Below, in pieces: positions 1-9,677 of a stretch of DNA of 64,000 bases (position 1 is the stretch's first letter; the number at the start of each line of letters is the position of its first letter). This stretch comes from Arenicellales bacterium (GTDB lineage Bacteria; Pseudomonadota; Gammaproteobacteria; Arenicellales; JAJDZL01): contig OX638343.1 of NCBI GenBank assembly GCA_951813075.1, positions 986,149 through 1,050,148 on the forward strand. The letters are read 5' to 3'. The position numbers and the translations under genes were made by a program. The notes below the pieces were generated by a model. That model made no database searches. It saw nothing but the letters and a program-made list of their open reading frames with translations, and was not told the DNA's origin.

Positions 1-756
1 CTTCAGGATGTTCCAATCGTGGATACGAATCTTGAAACGGCGGAGATGATCAAGTACGCCTCCAACGCTTTTCTCGCAACCAAAATTTCTTTCATCAACG
101 AAATTGCCGATCTGTGTGAACTGACTGGTGTTGATGTTCGAGGTGTTGCACATGGAATTGGACTCGACAAACGCATTGGTAATGAACACTTGCGTGCGGG
201 ACCTGGCTACGGAGGACTGTGCTTTCCGAAAGATACGATTGCACTAGTCCAGACAGCCAGAAATGCAGGTTCACCCATACGGATTGTGGAACAAGTGGTA
301 GAAATCAACGATCAACGCAAGATTAAAATGGCCCTCAGAGTGCAATCTGAATTAGGCGGATCGGTACATGCCAAAGTCATAACCATCCTCGGACTGGCAT
401 TCAAACCCGGGACGGATGATATCAGAGACAGTCCCAGCATAGCCATCATCCGAAAACTGATGGAACTCGGCGCTATCATTCATGCGCATGACCCACTTGC
501 AAAGGCCAATGCTGAATCAGTTCTGGAGAACGTTACGTTCTTTGACGATGTTTACGAAGCGGTCCGTGGTGCGGATGCGATAGTATTTGCTACTGCTTGG
601 GACGGCTACCGGCAGTTGGATTTTGACTTTCTGCTCGCTGACCTGACTGATCCGGTTGTCATAGATCTGCACAATCTATTTGATGCGCAAGATCTTCACA
701 CCAAAAACGTCAAGTACGTCGGAGTCGGACAAGGGCAAATGACCTCCAATATCTGA
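1..756 (+). CDS. UDP-glucose/UDP-sugar 6-dehydrogenase, C-terminal part (5' truncated by the window)
   Basis: NAD-dependent oxidation of a UDP-hexose to a UDP-uronic acid for surface polysaccharide. The reading frame is open from base 1, so the gene starts outside the window and the N-terminal NAD-binding domain is missing. What is visible is the central helical dimerisation domain followed by the C-terminal UDP-binding domain. The catalytic cysteine lies in GPGYGGLCFPKDT (bases about 199-237), and the family UDP-binding signature FKPGTDDIRDSP follows (about 400-435). About 250 of the usual 430-440 residues are present. The subtype (glucose, ManNAc or other) cannot be fixed from this half. 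Confidence 0.93.
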   Translation, partial: LQDVPIVDTNLETAEMIKYASNAFLATKISFINEIADLCELTGVDVRGVAHGIGLDKRIGNEHLRAGPGYGGLCFPKDTIALVQTARNAGSPIRIVEQVVEINDQRKIKMALRVQSELGGSVHAKVITILGLAFKPGTDDIRDSPSIAIIRKLMELGAIIHAHDPLAKANAESVLENVTFFDDVYEAVRGADAIVFATAWDGYRQLDFDFLLADLTDPVVIDLHNLFDAQDLHTKNVKYVGVGQGQMTSNI

Positions 757-1446
757 CATCGACATTGATGATGTTGGTATCGAGTAGAAAATCCACCTCA
801 ATTTTTCCCCTTGCATAGGACATATCCGGGCTCTGTCACCCGTTGTCTTCTGTATCCTGACACGCTAAATTTAAAGTGCGTTCTGGATGGGGGGGAGTCT
901 GTTGAAGCAAGACCAACAATTAGCATCAAAAGGCGCTTGCGATCACCGAGAAATCGGCAACTAAACATTCACTCTAGATCTACTGCGTGTGGGGAAATAT
1001 GATGAGTCATGGATTCAAGTTTCCACAAAAATCGAGTGATATCTGAGTCAGTGCCAAGTGACTAATCGAATTTCCGAATATCCGTCGGGAGACCAGATCA
1101 CCAGTACCATGACGATACCGACAGATTCGAAGTTTACGCTGTACCTCGTATAGCAATCATCGTACGCGAGAGGCCAGTAGATCACTAATCTGCTCCGCTT
1201 GTACTTAGGTTGCGATCTTTATCGAGTAGTAAGGGAGGAACGCGCAGCAAGCGTCTTTGAGCTGTTGACGAAAGTGATAGTAGAAACTCCGACGACGAAC
1301 TCCCAAGGTCCGGGCTAAAGTCGTCTTGATGTTCCCAATTAACTACTTGTCAAATTAACCGACTTCTGTGGAATAATCTCTCAGATTAAGCATCTAAGAT
1401 TTTTGTTTTCTCTCTTCAAACGATTGTAATGTAAGGATTTTAACTA
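757..1446. other. Non-coding stretch, possibly decayed
   Basis: Lies between the sugar dehydrogenase and the DUF3108 gene. A 63-codon frame at 811-1002 has no family resemblance and no ribosome site, and I do not call it. On the minus strand around 1228-1345 a short broken frame reads LARTLGVRRRSFYYH, resembling the start of an IS3-type OrfB transposase, but it stops quickly and no terminal repeats are visible. The block is best read as relic DNA. The last 60 bases are AT-rich. Confidence 0.4.
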
Positions 1447-2154
1447 TCACTTGAGGTCTAAAGATTTAAGCTCAATATTTACGGTTACACCTGACTTGTG
1501 ACGTTGTAAGTGCACCGGAAGGTTGTTGTGCTCCGGCGATAGCCACAAGGTGAAACCTTCCTTTTTCTTGTCAGTCTGCAACAATGTAATTCGCTTGGTA
1601 GTGAAGAGTTTTGACCCTAGTTCTATGACCTCCTCCTCAAGTGGCCCGTACTCGTATTCCAAAATGCCATGTCTAGAGACAATGGTTATTCGCGTTCCCG
1701 GCAATTCTGCCAGATCGGCACTCATCAGGTTCATATACCAGGAACCCCATTCCAGCACGTGATGTTCCGGCATCGGTATAACTTCACCGTCCAGTTGCGT
1801 GATTGATCTATTAGTCCAATCGAATTCCGCACCTTGTGATTTACCACGCTTGAATTCAATAATGTACTTTTCTGTTAGAACTTGGCCGGAACCGTCAATT
1901 TTGATCGAGGATTTCTGGGTGGATTTACGCTCACCGGTGAGTCTCAGCAAAAGTTTCGGTTCTAATTTTTGAATTGACTCATATCGATCAGTATCAACTT
2001 TTGTCAATTTCCCGTACGAATTGCCAACTTTCGCACCACCGAGTTTCAGAATGTAATGAACTTCATATTCCGCTACCCTGTGCTGCTGTTCCGCCGCTCC
2101 GACCAATGGCATAAGGAACAGTATCGCTAGAATCGGTTTTACAAATTGTTTCAT
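1447..2154 (-). CDS. DUF3108 family periplasmic protein
   Basis: 235 residues with a clear Sec signal peptide at about 1-20 (a basic start, then a hydrophobic run ending GAA). The mature part reads as the all-beta DUF3108 family: AEYEVHYILKLGGAKVG at the start, and the conserved later segments on cross-strands, ending in a short lysine-rich tail. The molecular role of DUF3108 proteins is not established; they are envelope proteins. It stands alone: 170 bases separate its start from the MFS gene, which is also on the minus strand, so a loose operon is possible. Family assignment rests on overall pattern only. Confidence 0.75.
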   Translation of the reverse strand: MKQFVKPILAILFLMPLVGAAEQQHRVAEYEVHYILKLGGAKVGNSYGKLTKVDTDRYESIQKLEPKLLLRLTGERKSTQKSSIKIDGSGQVLTEKYIIEFKRGKSQGAEFDWTNRSITQLDGEVIPMPEHHVLEWGSWYMNLMSADLAELPGTRITIVSRHGILEYEYGPLEEEVIELGSKLFTTKRITLLQTDKKKEGFTLWLSPEHNNLPVHLQRHKSGVTVNIELKSLDLK

Positions 2155-2324
2155 CTAATATCAGCTCCTCTTGATCAATTGTTTCGGCTACTGCTTGAAT
2201 TGCAGCGAACAGTTAGCCTGTTCATTAAACCAGTTCCCAGAAAATGTTTGTGTGATCACTTTTATCGAAGACATCGACTCTGGACGTGCGCAAACGACAA
2301 CGATATTCTACTTCACTGCGCGAT

Positions 2325-3527
2325 TTATCGAAATTCAGTGTATATACGATACAGCCAAAGAAGCGAAAAGCTTGCTAGCAGCGCGCAAACTGCAATAAGA
2401 AAAAATGGAATGGTATACCCACTGGTACCTACAATAATCAATCCAAATAATGGTGGTAGAATGGCAACACCACCATAAATAAGGAATTGAACCCCGCCTG
2501 TCCAGTTGTGCGCCTCACCTTCTGGCGCCTGATTGGCAACTTCAGAAAGAAAAACACCATTCCAACCGTGTGTGCTCGAGCCAAGTATGAACGAAAATAC
2601 ATACAAGAAAAACTTATGCCAGTTATCAGAAACCATGAACATTCCACTTAGGGAGATCGCAGAAATCACACCGATCAAAGTCAATGTATATTTCGGTGTC
2701 AGCCACTTGTCTGAAAGCCCACCCCAGGCGATACGGCCGATAATTCCACCTAAATTGACAAAGAGAAAACATATTCCCGCCTCAACCAGAGTGAACCCCT
2801 GTTCGACGAGAAAAACCACGAAAAAACTGCTAACGCTGATTTGAACCCCTGCGTAAGTGAAACCGACTGCTGCGAACCCTCTGAGCAAAGGAATTCTCAT
2901 GATTTGTCGGACCGGCCCCATCACCGTGGCAAACGACCATGTCAGACTGAAATTGGCGCGAGCGCTATCAAACCGTGATCGCAGCGGTTGCAGAATAAAC
3001 AAGATAGCAACACCAAGCAAGGCCACAGAAATGACTCCCGCTTTCCAATTCCACCAGGCAGCAACCATGGGAACAATTAACGCAGCGACTGCACCACCGA
3101 CGGTGACACCAGACTGTTTTATTGAAAACATGAAAGCGCGATTTCCGGAATTGGTGATCGCCAACAACACTGGCGCATTGGCCGGATTGATCGGTCCGTA
3201 GGCAATCCCAAGCAGAATAGCGCACAGAACAGCTGCGAGGGGGGTTGCTAGGGTAAATACAAAAAGACCTACGACCGCAAAAAGCACGGTGACCTGCAAT
3301 ACTCTCACCGGGCCGTATTTGACAATGAAACCAGGGCAGAAACTGCCAGAGAACATTGCAACGAAATAAACCGCGCCGGTAAAAATACCTACGTAAGACG
3401 CGCGAACTCCGATTTCAGGTGCTGAATCAGGTGCGCTGACCGCCACCGCCAGAATGGCGGAACTGCCGACAGCCATCGTCAGCATCATCACCAGTGTCGT
3501 GCCGATACCGTGAGGAAACAACCGCAT
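2325..3527 (-). CDS. Major facilitator superfamily transporter
   Basis: 400 residues with about 12 hydrophobic helices and a glycine-rich first half typical of MFS carriers. It includes a loop-2-like GPVRVLQ segment after helix 2, and GGIIGRIAWGGLSDKW in the second half, which matches the MFS loop 8-9 signature. Substrate unknown; the pattern is closest to small organic-anion (CynX/NimT or oxalate-type) carriers, but that is a guess. The hydrolase gene lies just upstream on the same strand with a 72-base gap, so a hydrolase-transporter pair is possible. No strong ribosome site precedes the ATG. Confidence 0.85.
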   Translation of the reverse strand: MRLFPHGIGTTLVMMLTMAVGSSAILAVAVSAPDSAPEIGVRASYVGIFTGAVYFVAMFSGSFCPGFIVKYGPVRVLQVTVLFAVVGLFVFTLATPLAAVLCAILLGIAYGPINPANAPVLLAITNSGNRAFMFSIKQSGVTVGGAVAALIVPMVAAWWNWKAGVISVALLGVAILFILQPLRSRFDSARANFSLTWSFATVMGPVRQIMRIPLLRGFAAVGFTYAGVQISVSSFFVVFLVEQGFTLVEAGICFLFVNLGGIIGRIAWGGLSDKWLTPKYTLTLIGVISAISLSGMFMVSDNWHKFFLYVFSFILGSSTHGWNGVFLSEVANQAPEGEAHNWTGGVQFLIYGGVAILPPLFGLIIVGTSGYTIPFFLIAVCALLASFSLLWLYRIYTEFR

Positions 3528-3599
3528 CAGACAAGCCAGGCAGCGGGATTCGCAGAATAGTCGATTCGCAAGCAGCCAAAAGTGATACTGATCATTAAA

Positions 3600-4304
3600 T
3601 CAGCATCCCAGTTGACCTGCCAGTTCCAGAAAATCTTTTGCTACCACATCGTAATCATTTGAAGCGACCGTATCGAAGTTTTGGTCGGGGCCATACTCCG
3701 TCGGTCTCGCTACAAATGCCGTTCTGAATCCACATTGGGATGCTGCTACGAGGTCCGAATTGTGAGCAGCAACCAACATGCATTGTTGCGGCTGAAGATC
3801 GAGCATTTCAGCCGATTTCAGATAGGCCTCGGGCTGAGGTTTGTAATGCTTGACTACTTCCGCACCCAATACCATGTCCCAAGGCAACCCAGCATACTTC
3901 GCCATATTGACGATAAGTGAAACGTTGCCGTTTGATAAAGTCGCAATGATGTACCGCTCTTTCAACCGACACAAACCCTCCACAGAATCCGGCCAAGGCT
4001 CCAGCCGATGCCACGCGCGATTAAGATCATGAATCTGCGCCTCGGTGAGCGTCTCAACCCCCATTTCACTCAGTATCTCAATCAGATTCTCCAGGTGCAG
4101 ATCGTCAAGCTTGGCCCACGGCCTCGCACCACTTCGGATGCGTTCCATAGCCGGCTGGTACTTTCCGCGCCACAAATCCGCAAACTGATAGTGATCGACT
4201 GATTCAAGTCCAGGTACGCGCTTGACTTCGTTTGCGACGCTGGTACGCCAGTCTACAACGGTACCGAATACGTCAAACATTAAGGCATTAATCGAATTTT
4301 GCAT
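3600..4304 (-). CDS. HAD-superfamily hydrolase, type II haloacid dehalogenase-like
   Basis: 234 residues, the usual length. All type II L-2-haloacid dehalogenase landmarks are visible: nucleophile Asp11 in FDVFGTVVDW, Ser124 in LSNGN, Lys155 in HYKPQPEAY and Asp184 in the family-typical AAHNSDL. Expected reaction is hydrolytic dehalogenation of a short 2-haloacid, but many homologues act on other substrates, so the substrate stays open. A GAGTGA ribosome site sits a few bases before the ATG. The MFS gene downstream may import its substrate. Confidence 0.85.
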   Translation of the reverse strand: MQNSINALMFDVFGTVVDWRTSVANEVKRVPGLESVDHYQFADLWRGKYQPAMERIRSGARPWAKLDDLHLENLIEILSEMGVETLTEAQIHDLNRAWHRLEPWPDSVEGLCRLKERYIIATLSNGNVSLIVNMAKYAGLPWDMVLGAEVVKHYKPQPEAYLKSAEMLDLQPQQCMLVAAHNSDLVAASQCGFRTAFVARPTEYGPDQNFDTVASNDYDVVAKDFLELAGQLGC

Positions 4305-4418
4305 GATTCACTCAATATTCTGTTCACGTATGTCGACGGTCTTGACATCACTGTTTTGTAAGTACTTCGATTATCTTCGACTAAGAGGAATAAATGATAT
4401 TTTATAATACGATTTTAT

Positions 4419-4493
4419 GGGCGATTAGCTCAGCGGGGGAGCGCTGCCTTCACACGGCAGAGGTCACTGGTTCAATCCCAGTATCGCCCACCA
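4419..4493 (+). tRNA. tRNA-Val (CAC)
   Basis: A full cloverleaf can be drawn: acceptor GGGCGAT/ATCGCCC, D stem GCTC/GAGC, anticodon stem CTGCC/GGCAG with loop TTCACAC (anticodon CAC), a 5-base variable loop, and T stem ACTGG/CCAGT with TTCAATC. Discriminator A is followed by an encoded CCA. It reads GTG codons. It stands alone between two minus-strand genes. Confidence 0.95.
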
Positions 4494-4519
4494 TTCCCTC
4501 CTCAATCTGAATTTCCGAA

Positions 4520-5368
4520 TCAATGGGCGGACCTGCGGACATTCATGTAGTTCGCAACAAGAATTGCCGTTGCTCCGACAATTGTAGCCAGGTCAATCGG
4601 CTCGGCGTAAAGCACAGCACCAGCGATTGCAACCATCGGTAATCGCAAATAGTCCATAGGAACCACAGCAGTGACTTCTGCCAGCTGAAACGCGCGAGCC
4701 ATGCAGTAGTGAGCAAACATCACACCTGCAGTGATAAAAACGATCAACACCAGCGTCGAGAGATCGGGCAAGTGAAAATCGCCGAACAACACCAGCAATG
4801 CAGTTGATAAAGGCAATTGCAAAATCGCCATGTAGAACAAAATACAAAGAGGTGATTCGGTAGACAGTAAACTTCTCGTGCAAAGCATTGCGCCTGCAAA
4901 ACCGACAGCGCCGATCAGCATCGCGATTGACCCCGCTTCGATACCCATTTCAAAGGGGCGGACAATGATCAGAATACCGACAAACCCTACGAGTATGTAG
5001 AATACTCTGCTCAACGTCAATTTCTCGTTGAGAAAGATAGGCGCAAGCAACGCAATCCATATCGGTACAGTAAATTCCAGCGCAAAAACATGCGCCAGCG
5101 GAATAAGAGCGATTGAAAAAAACCAGCCGAACTGCCCCACAAAGTGTACACAGTTTCTCGTCACGTGTAACTTGACGCGAGTGGTGCGAATTTGCTCAAA
5201 CCCCTGTTTCGACATACCCACCAATAATGTGCTTAGGATGATTGAGACAAACGAACGAATGAACAAAATCGTCGGAGTATCGACTACAAAGGATACCTCT
5301 CTGGTTGCTACGGCAACTGCTGTGTAGCTGCACAGAGTCCCGAACATCCAAAAAATTGCTTTACGCAT
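4520..5368 (-). CDS. EamA/DMT-family permease
   Basis: 282 residues with ten hydrophobic helices in two five-helix EamA repeats (about 5-135 and 145-275), the second ending at AILVANYMNVRR. Drug/metabolite transporter superfamily inner-membrane carriers usually export amino acids or metabolites. The substrate is not predictable here. A GGATGGAA stretch precedes the ATG. It is monocistronic; the tRNA lies just beyond its 3' end on the other strand. Confidence 0.87.
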   Translation of the reverse strand: MRKAIFWMFGTLCSYTAVAVATREVSFVVDTPTILFIRSFVSIILSTLLVGMSKQGFEQIRTTRVKLHVTRNCVHFVGQFGWFFSIALIPLAHVFALEFTVPIWIALLAPIFLNEKLTLSRVFYILVGFVGILIIVRPFEMGIEAGSIAMLIGAVGFAGAMLCTRSLLSTESPLCILFYMAILQLPLSTALLVLFGDFHLPDLSTLVLIVFITAGVMFAHYCMARAFQLAEVTAVVPMDYLRLPMVAIAGAVLYAEPIDLATIVGATAILVANYMNVRRSAH

Positions 5369-5545
5369 TAGATTCCATCCGACACTTTAACTCGGGAATG
5401 AAATGAATTTGAGAGACTGTGCAGCGCAAGCTGACTAAAAGTGTTTATGCAAACGCGTTCCAGATAAGCCGATTAGAATTCGAATGATTGCGGAATAATT
5501 TGAATTGGCATCGAATCGATCAGGGCGAGCCGAATCGGTATCACT

Positions 5546-6322
5546 CTATTTGAATTTGACGGTCGCTGTCATCCCCGGAAAAACGACTTCTGAATCGTCA
5601 CGAATATTCAATTCTGCAATAAATTCAGTTGCACTTCCTGATGTGGATGGATAAAACACGGAGTCAGCCAAAACCGGTGAGAATTTGTTGCCATTCACAT
5701 CGACTTCTGCGGAAATGGCAGCGTTTTTCAATCCGACCCAACGATCGAAATCCATACTCAACTTGACTACATAACTTCCATCACTCGCCAGAACCATCAG
5801 CGGTTCAGTCTGTAATTGCGGAACAACATTCATACCCGGATGAATATTTCTACTCAATACAATCGCGTCAATGGGAGCGACTAATTTGGTGCGTTTCAGA
5901 AGATGGTGGGCGACAGACAATTCTGCTTGTGCCGCATTGAGTCGCGCATTCGCCGATTTCAGCGCATTCTCCGTCTCCTCATACGCCAGCAACGAAAGTG
6001 ACCCGCGCTCGAACATATCCTTTTGCCTGTCAAACTTATCTGCAAGATTGTCAGTCTCAAGTTTCAAGCGATCAACAACACTTTGTCGAGCCGCTACTCT
6101 CGCTTTGTGAATCATCGTATCGAATTCAATCAGAGCATCACCTGATGACACTTGATCTCCAACATTCGCATGTACACTGGTTACCGTTCCTTCGTCCAAC
6201 GCAATGACAGCTACCAATGTTTTGTAGGCAATCTTACCCTGCAATTCCTCTGCAAATGAGATATTCATCGGCACGATCAGCATCGCACCGATCAACACTA
6301 AACGTCTGATAAAGCCTGACAT
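5546..6322 (-). CDS. HlyD/RND-type periplasmic adaptor protein, orphan
   Basis: 258 residues from the chosen ATG. That start has an AGGTGA ribosome site five bases upstream; an in-frame start 18 codons earlier has none. A signal peptide (about 1-25, ending SFA) is followed by a barrel-sandwich hybrid half (LDEGTVTSVHANVGDQVSSGDALIEF), a helical hairpin (about 75-130) and the second lipoyl half (VAPIDAIVLSRNIHPGMNVV). These are the parts of a membrane-fusion protein linking an inner-membrane pump to a TolC channel. No pump gene is adjacent. The only outer-membrane factor in the window is the TolC-like gene at 20740-22026. Confidence 0.85.
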   Translation of the reverse strand: MSGFIRRLVLIGAMLIVPMNISFAEELQGKIAYKTLVAVIALDEGTVTSVHANVGDQVSSGDALIEFDTMIHKARVAARQSVVDRLKLETDNLADKFDRQKDMFERGSLSLLAYEETENALKSANARLNAAQAELSVAHHLLKRTKLVAPIDAIVLSRNIHPGMNVVPQLQTEPLMVLASDGSYVVKLSMDFDRWVGLKNAAISAEVDVNGNKFSPVLADSVFYPSTSGSATEFIAELNIRDDSEVVFPGMTATVKFK

Positions 6323-6597
6323 AAGGTCACCTCGATCGAATCTGGTATTGTTGAGACTCCGGTAGTGCTTACACATTTTAACAAGACACTCAGGCTCGGA
6401 TGTGAGTTTGCTGACACCTTACCGGTGAAAATTCAGTGCCCAACATGACCAAATTTCGTGCTGGCTTCGTATACTGAGGAACCGGCACGGTTGCCAACTC
6501 TGGAACTCGTGCCTGGTGATATACTATTTTCAAACCATACAAAAAGTCGAGAACAAAATAAAATATTGACGATTGCAACTAGAACCTCAATAGTAAG

Positions 6598-8970
6598 ATG
6601 TCAGCGGAACTCCTTCAACCAGGACTAGTCAAACAAGCACGTGAACCTGGACTCAATCCTTTCAATTTAGGGCGAGAAAGATATTCCGTTCGAGGCGGAG
6701 CGATCACTGTCATTCCTTTGCTTCAGGGAGATCAGATCGAAATTGTAGACTCCGAAGGGCTTCAGTGTGCACACATTGCGACATTTGACTCTCATGGAAA
6801 TGATTGTTCAGCACAGTTCACAGAGGGCAAGAAAGTCGATGGTAAGAGTCTCGCAACAATGCTCGAAACCAACACGCCCGGTGCTAAAGCGATACGCTCA
6901 AAGCTAAAAAAATTCGACATGAACCTCGCAAGTGCCCAACCGAAGTTGGTACTGGATGGAGATACCACTCCCGGCACTCGTATCGAACTCACCTCTAACG
7001 TAGAATGTATTTGTGTCATTGGTGCTCCAGGAGAACCAATGTCGGTCGATCAGCAAAATCCGCCGACCGACCTGATTGTATGGGTAACACGCAGCAATCC
7101 TACTCACCATATCTCATATGATCTGCCTGACCCACTTGCGGATGCTGGACAGGACTTTCGTATTGAAGCTTCTACTGCCACTAGTTACGAAGTCAAGGCT
7201 GGAGATTACATCCAAATACTAGATATTGACGGACGCCAGTGCTCCGATTTCCAATGCTTTGACATTCCAGCGCTTGACAAGGGCTTGGAACGATGTCTTG
7301 ATGCTACGGTTACAAGAACATTGATGGGAGCAGCTTACCCGAGCCCGGGATTATTTTCAAAATTTTTTGATGTTGACCTTCAACCTGTAATTGAAGTGGT
7401 TCAGGATACTTGCGGACGACATGACAGTTTCGGACTTGCCTGCACCAGTAAATTTTACGATGAAATGGGCTATCCTGGACATCCAAACTGTTCGGATAAT
7501 TTCAATTATGCGTTGGAGGAATATCCCGTCGCACCCCGCAAGGGCTGGATGGCGATAAACTTGTTTTTCAATTCATTCTTCGATGACAATTTTCAGCTTC
7601 AATCCGATGAACCTTGGTCTCGTCCGGGCGATTACGTACTGATGCGAGCCATGCGGGATATGATTTGCGTAAGTTCGTCCTGCGCCGATGACATTGATGT
7701 TGCCAATGCTTGGAATCCGACTGATATTCAGGTACGGGTTTACGACAAGAAAGAATTGTTTAAAAGTTCAATTGCAATACGAAAAACTACAGACGCAGAC
7801 CCAATCATGACACAGGAAACCGGATTTCATTCAGAAACCTCGAAACTGACTCGTAATTACGTCGAAAACGCTGGCTATTGGATGCCCGCCAGCTACCTCA
7901 ATCAAGGTGCAATTGAGGAATATTGGGCATGTCGTCGAGGCGCAGTCGTCATTGATCTATCCGCTCTGCGTAAATATGAGGTTCTGGGTCCCGACGCTGA
8001 GTTGCTGTTGCAGACATGCCTTACAAGAGACATGAAAAAATTATCGGTTGGACAGGTGTCTTATACCGCGATGTGCAATGAGTCAGGCGGAATGATTGAC
8101 GATGGCACAGTATTTCGCCTTGCAGATAAAAACTTCCGTTGGGTTGGTGGATGCGACGGTTCTGGACTGTGGTTGCGCGAACAGGCGGAGAATCTCGGAC
8201 TCAAAGTGTGGGTCAAGAACTCGACAGAACAGCTCGCCAACTTGCAGGTGCAGGGACCGGATAGCCGAAAGCTGCTGAGCCAGTTGATTTGGACCAGGCC
8301 CGACCAATCTTCAGTAGAAGAACTCGGCTGGTTTCGATTTTCTGTCGCAAGAATGCGTGACGTAGCAGGCGTGCCAATTGTTGTCTCACGCACTGGTTAT
8401 ACCGGTGAACTGGGATATGAGATTTTCTGTCATCCACGTGATGCGGCCGCAATCTGGCAGATGATTATGGATTCGTCCCACGGTATTCCGGTCACGCCAA
8501 TGGGGCTGGATGCGCTGGATATGCTTCGTATAGAAGCGGGCTTGATTCTGGCTGGTCATGAATTTTGTGAACAAACTGACCCGTTCGAAGCGGGAATTCC
8601 CTTTACGGTGCCGCTGAAAACGAAAACAGATAACTTCATCGGACGAGATGCGCTTGAAAAACGAAAAGCAAACCCGCAAAGGAAACTTGTCGGGCTTGAG
8701 TTGGTGGGACGTGAGGCAGCCGAATCAGGAGACGGGGTTTTCAATGGACGCTACCGCGTCGGCGATATCACAAGCTCTACCGTGTCTCCTATTCTGGGTA
8801 AGACCATCGCCTTGTGCAAAATGAATATCGAGTTTTCCGAAGATGGAACTGAGGTTGAAGTGGGCAAACTCGACGACCATCAAAAAAGAATTCCAGCAAC
8901 AGTTGTGCCTTTCCCTCATTTTGATCCGACCAAATCCAGAGTTCGGGGAATTTATCCCGAATCCGATTAG
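6598..8970 (+). CDS. tdm: Trimethylamine N-oxide demethylase (DUF1989-GcvT fusion)
   Basis: 790 residues. Tdm converts TMAO to dimethylamine and formaldehyde; the C-terminal domain passes the formaldehyde to tetrahydrofolate. Residues about 20-390 are DUF1989-type, with a Cys/His cluster typical of the metal site (C272, H275, C282, C298, C357, C362), including TCGRHDSFGLACTS. Residues about 420-785 are a full GcvT/aminomethyltransferase fold (SRTGYTGELGYEIF, then GLDALDMLRIEAGL). The domain order and length match the Tdm described in Methylocella and roseobacters. Tmm, gmaS and mgsABC within 12 kb strengthen the call. Its stop overlaps the stop of livF by four bases (convergent). The alternative is an uncharacterised DUF1989-GcvT enzyme acting on another N-methyl compound. 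Confidence 0.87.
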   Translation: MSAELLQPGLVKQAREPGLNPFNLGRERYSVRGGAITVIPLLQGDQIEIVDSEGLQCAHIATFDSHGNDCSAQFTEGKKVDGKSLATMLETNTPGAKAIRSKLKKFDMNLASAQPKLVLDGDTTPGTRIELTSNVECICVIGAPGEPMSVDQQNPPTDLIVWVTRSNPTHHISYDLPDPLADAGQDFRIEASTATSYEVKAGDYIQILDIDGRQCSDFQCFDIPALDKGLERCLDATVTRTLMGAAYPSPGLFSKFFDVDLQPVIEVVQDTCGRHDSFGLACTSKFYDEMGYPGHPNCSDNFNYALEEYPVAPRKGWMAINLFFNSFFDDNFQLQSDEPWSRPGDYVLMRAMRDMICVSSSCADDIDVANAWNPTDIQVRVYDKKELFKSSIAIRKTTDADPIMTQETGFHSETSKLTRNYVENAGYWMPASYLNQGAIEEYWACRRGAVVIDLSALRKYEVLGPDAELLLQTCLTRDMKKLSVGQVSYTAMCNESGGMIDDGTVFRLADKNFRWVGGCDGSGLWLREQAENLGLKVWVKNSTEQLANLQVQGPDSRKLLSQLIWTRPDQSSVEELGWFRFSVARMRDVAGVPIVVSRTGYTGELGYEIFCHPRDAAAIWQMIMDSSHGIPVTPMGLDALDMLRIEAGLILAGHEFCEQTDPFEAGIPFTVPLKTKTDNFIGRDALEKRKANPQRKLVGLELVGREAAESGDGVFNGRYRVGDITSSTVSPILGKTIALCKMNIEFSEDGTEVEVGKLDDHQKRIPATVVPFPHFDPTKSRVRGIYPESD

Positions 8971-9674
8971 ACACCCAGATAGGCCTTTCTGACATGGTCG
9001 TTGTTGGCAAGATTTTCTGCTTTGTCACTCATAATGATTCGTCCGTTTTCCAACACGTACCCATAGTCAACCAGTCGAAGAGCTAAATCTGCATTCTGCT
9101 CGACCAGGATCACGGTTACGCCATTTTTGTTGATCTCCTGCAGGATTTCACCAATCTCCTGCACCACAAGCGGTGCCAACCCCAACGATGGCTCATCCAG
9201 CAGAAGAACTTTCGGACGGGACATTAACGCCCTACCGATTGACAGCATCTGCTGCTCACCACCACTCAGGGTCCTCGCCTGTTGGCTGCTGCGTTCGCGC
9301 AATCTTGGGAAATGGCTATAGACTTCATCCAGATCTCGATCAATACGGTCCTGATCCTTGTAAATGAACGCACCCAAATACAAATTCTCGATTACCGTCA
9401 AATCCTTGAATACGCGGCGACCTTCGGGAACGTGTGAAATCCCCATCGCTACAATCTTATCCGCAGCCGCACGATCAATCCGTTCGCCATCGACCGAGAT
9501 GGTGCCTGCACTGGGTTTGACGAGCCCCGATATCGTGCGCAATGTTGTGCTTTTGCCGGCACCATTCGATCCGATCATAGTAATGAACGCTCCATCAGGG
9601 ACCGTAAAACTGATGCCTTTGAGTGCGGCAATGTTGTGATAATCGACCTTCAGGTCTGTCACGTCAAGCCGCAT
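8967..9674 (-). CDS. livF: Liv-type ABC transporter ATP-binding protein
   Basis: 235 residues, standard for LivF. Walker A is GSNGAGKST (about 35-43), the ABC signature is LSGGEQQM, and Walker B is VLLLDEPSLGLAP. Last gene of a five-gene importer, starting three bases after livG. It powers uptake by the LivH/LivM channel with LivG. The true substrate may be a methylated amine or similar nitrogen compound rather than branched-chain amino acids, because the importer lies between tdm and tmm. Confidence 0.93.
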   Translation of the reverse strand: MRLDVTDLKVDYHNIAALKGISFTVPDGAFITMIGSNGAGKSTTLRTISGLVKPSAGTISVDGERIDRAAADKIVAMGISHVPEGRRVFKDLTVIENLYLGAFIYKDQDRIDRDLDEVYSHFPRLRERSSQQARTLSGGEQQMLSIGRALMSRPKVLLLDEPSLGLAPLVVQEIGEILQEINKNGVTVILVEQNADLALRLVDYGYVLENGRIIMSDKAENLANNDHVRKAYLGV

Positions 9675-9677
9675 CTT

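Noticed and set aside
811..1002. 63-codon plus-strand frame
   Set aside because: No ribosome site, no family resemblance, and it sits in relic-looking DNA.
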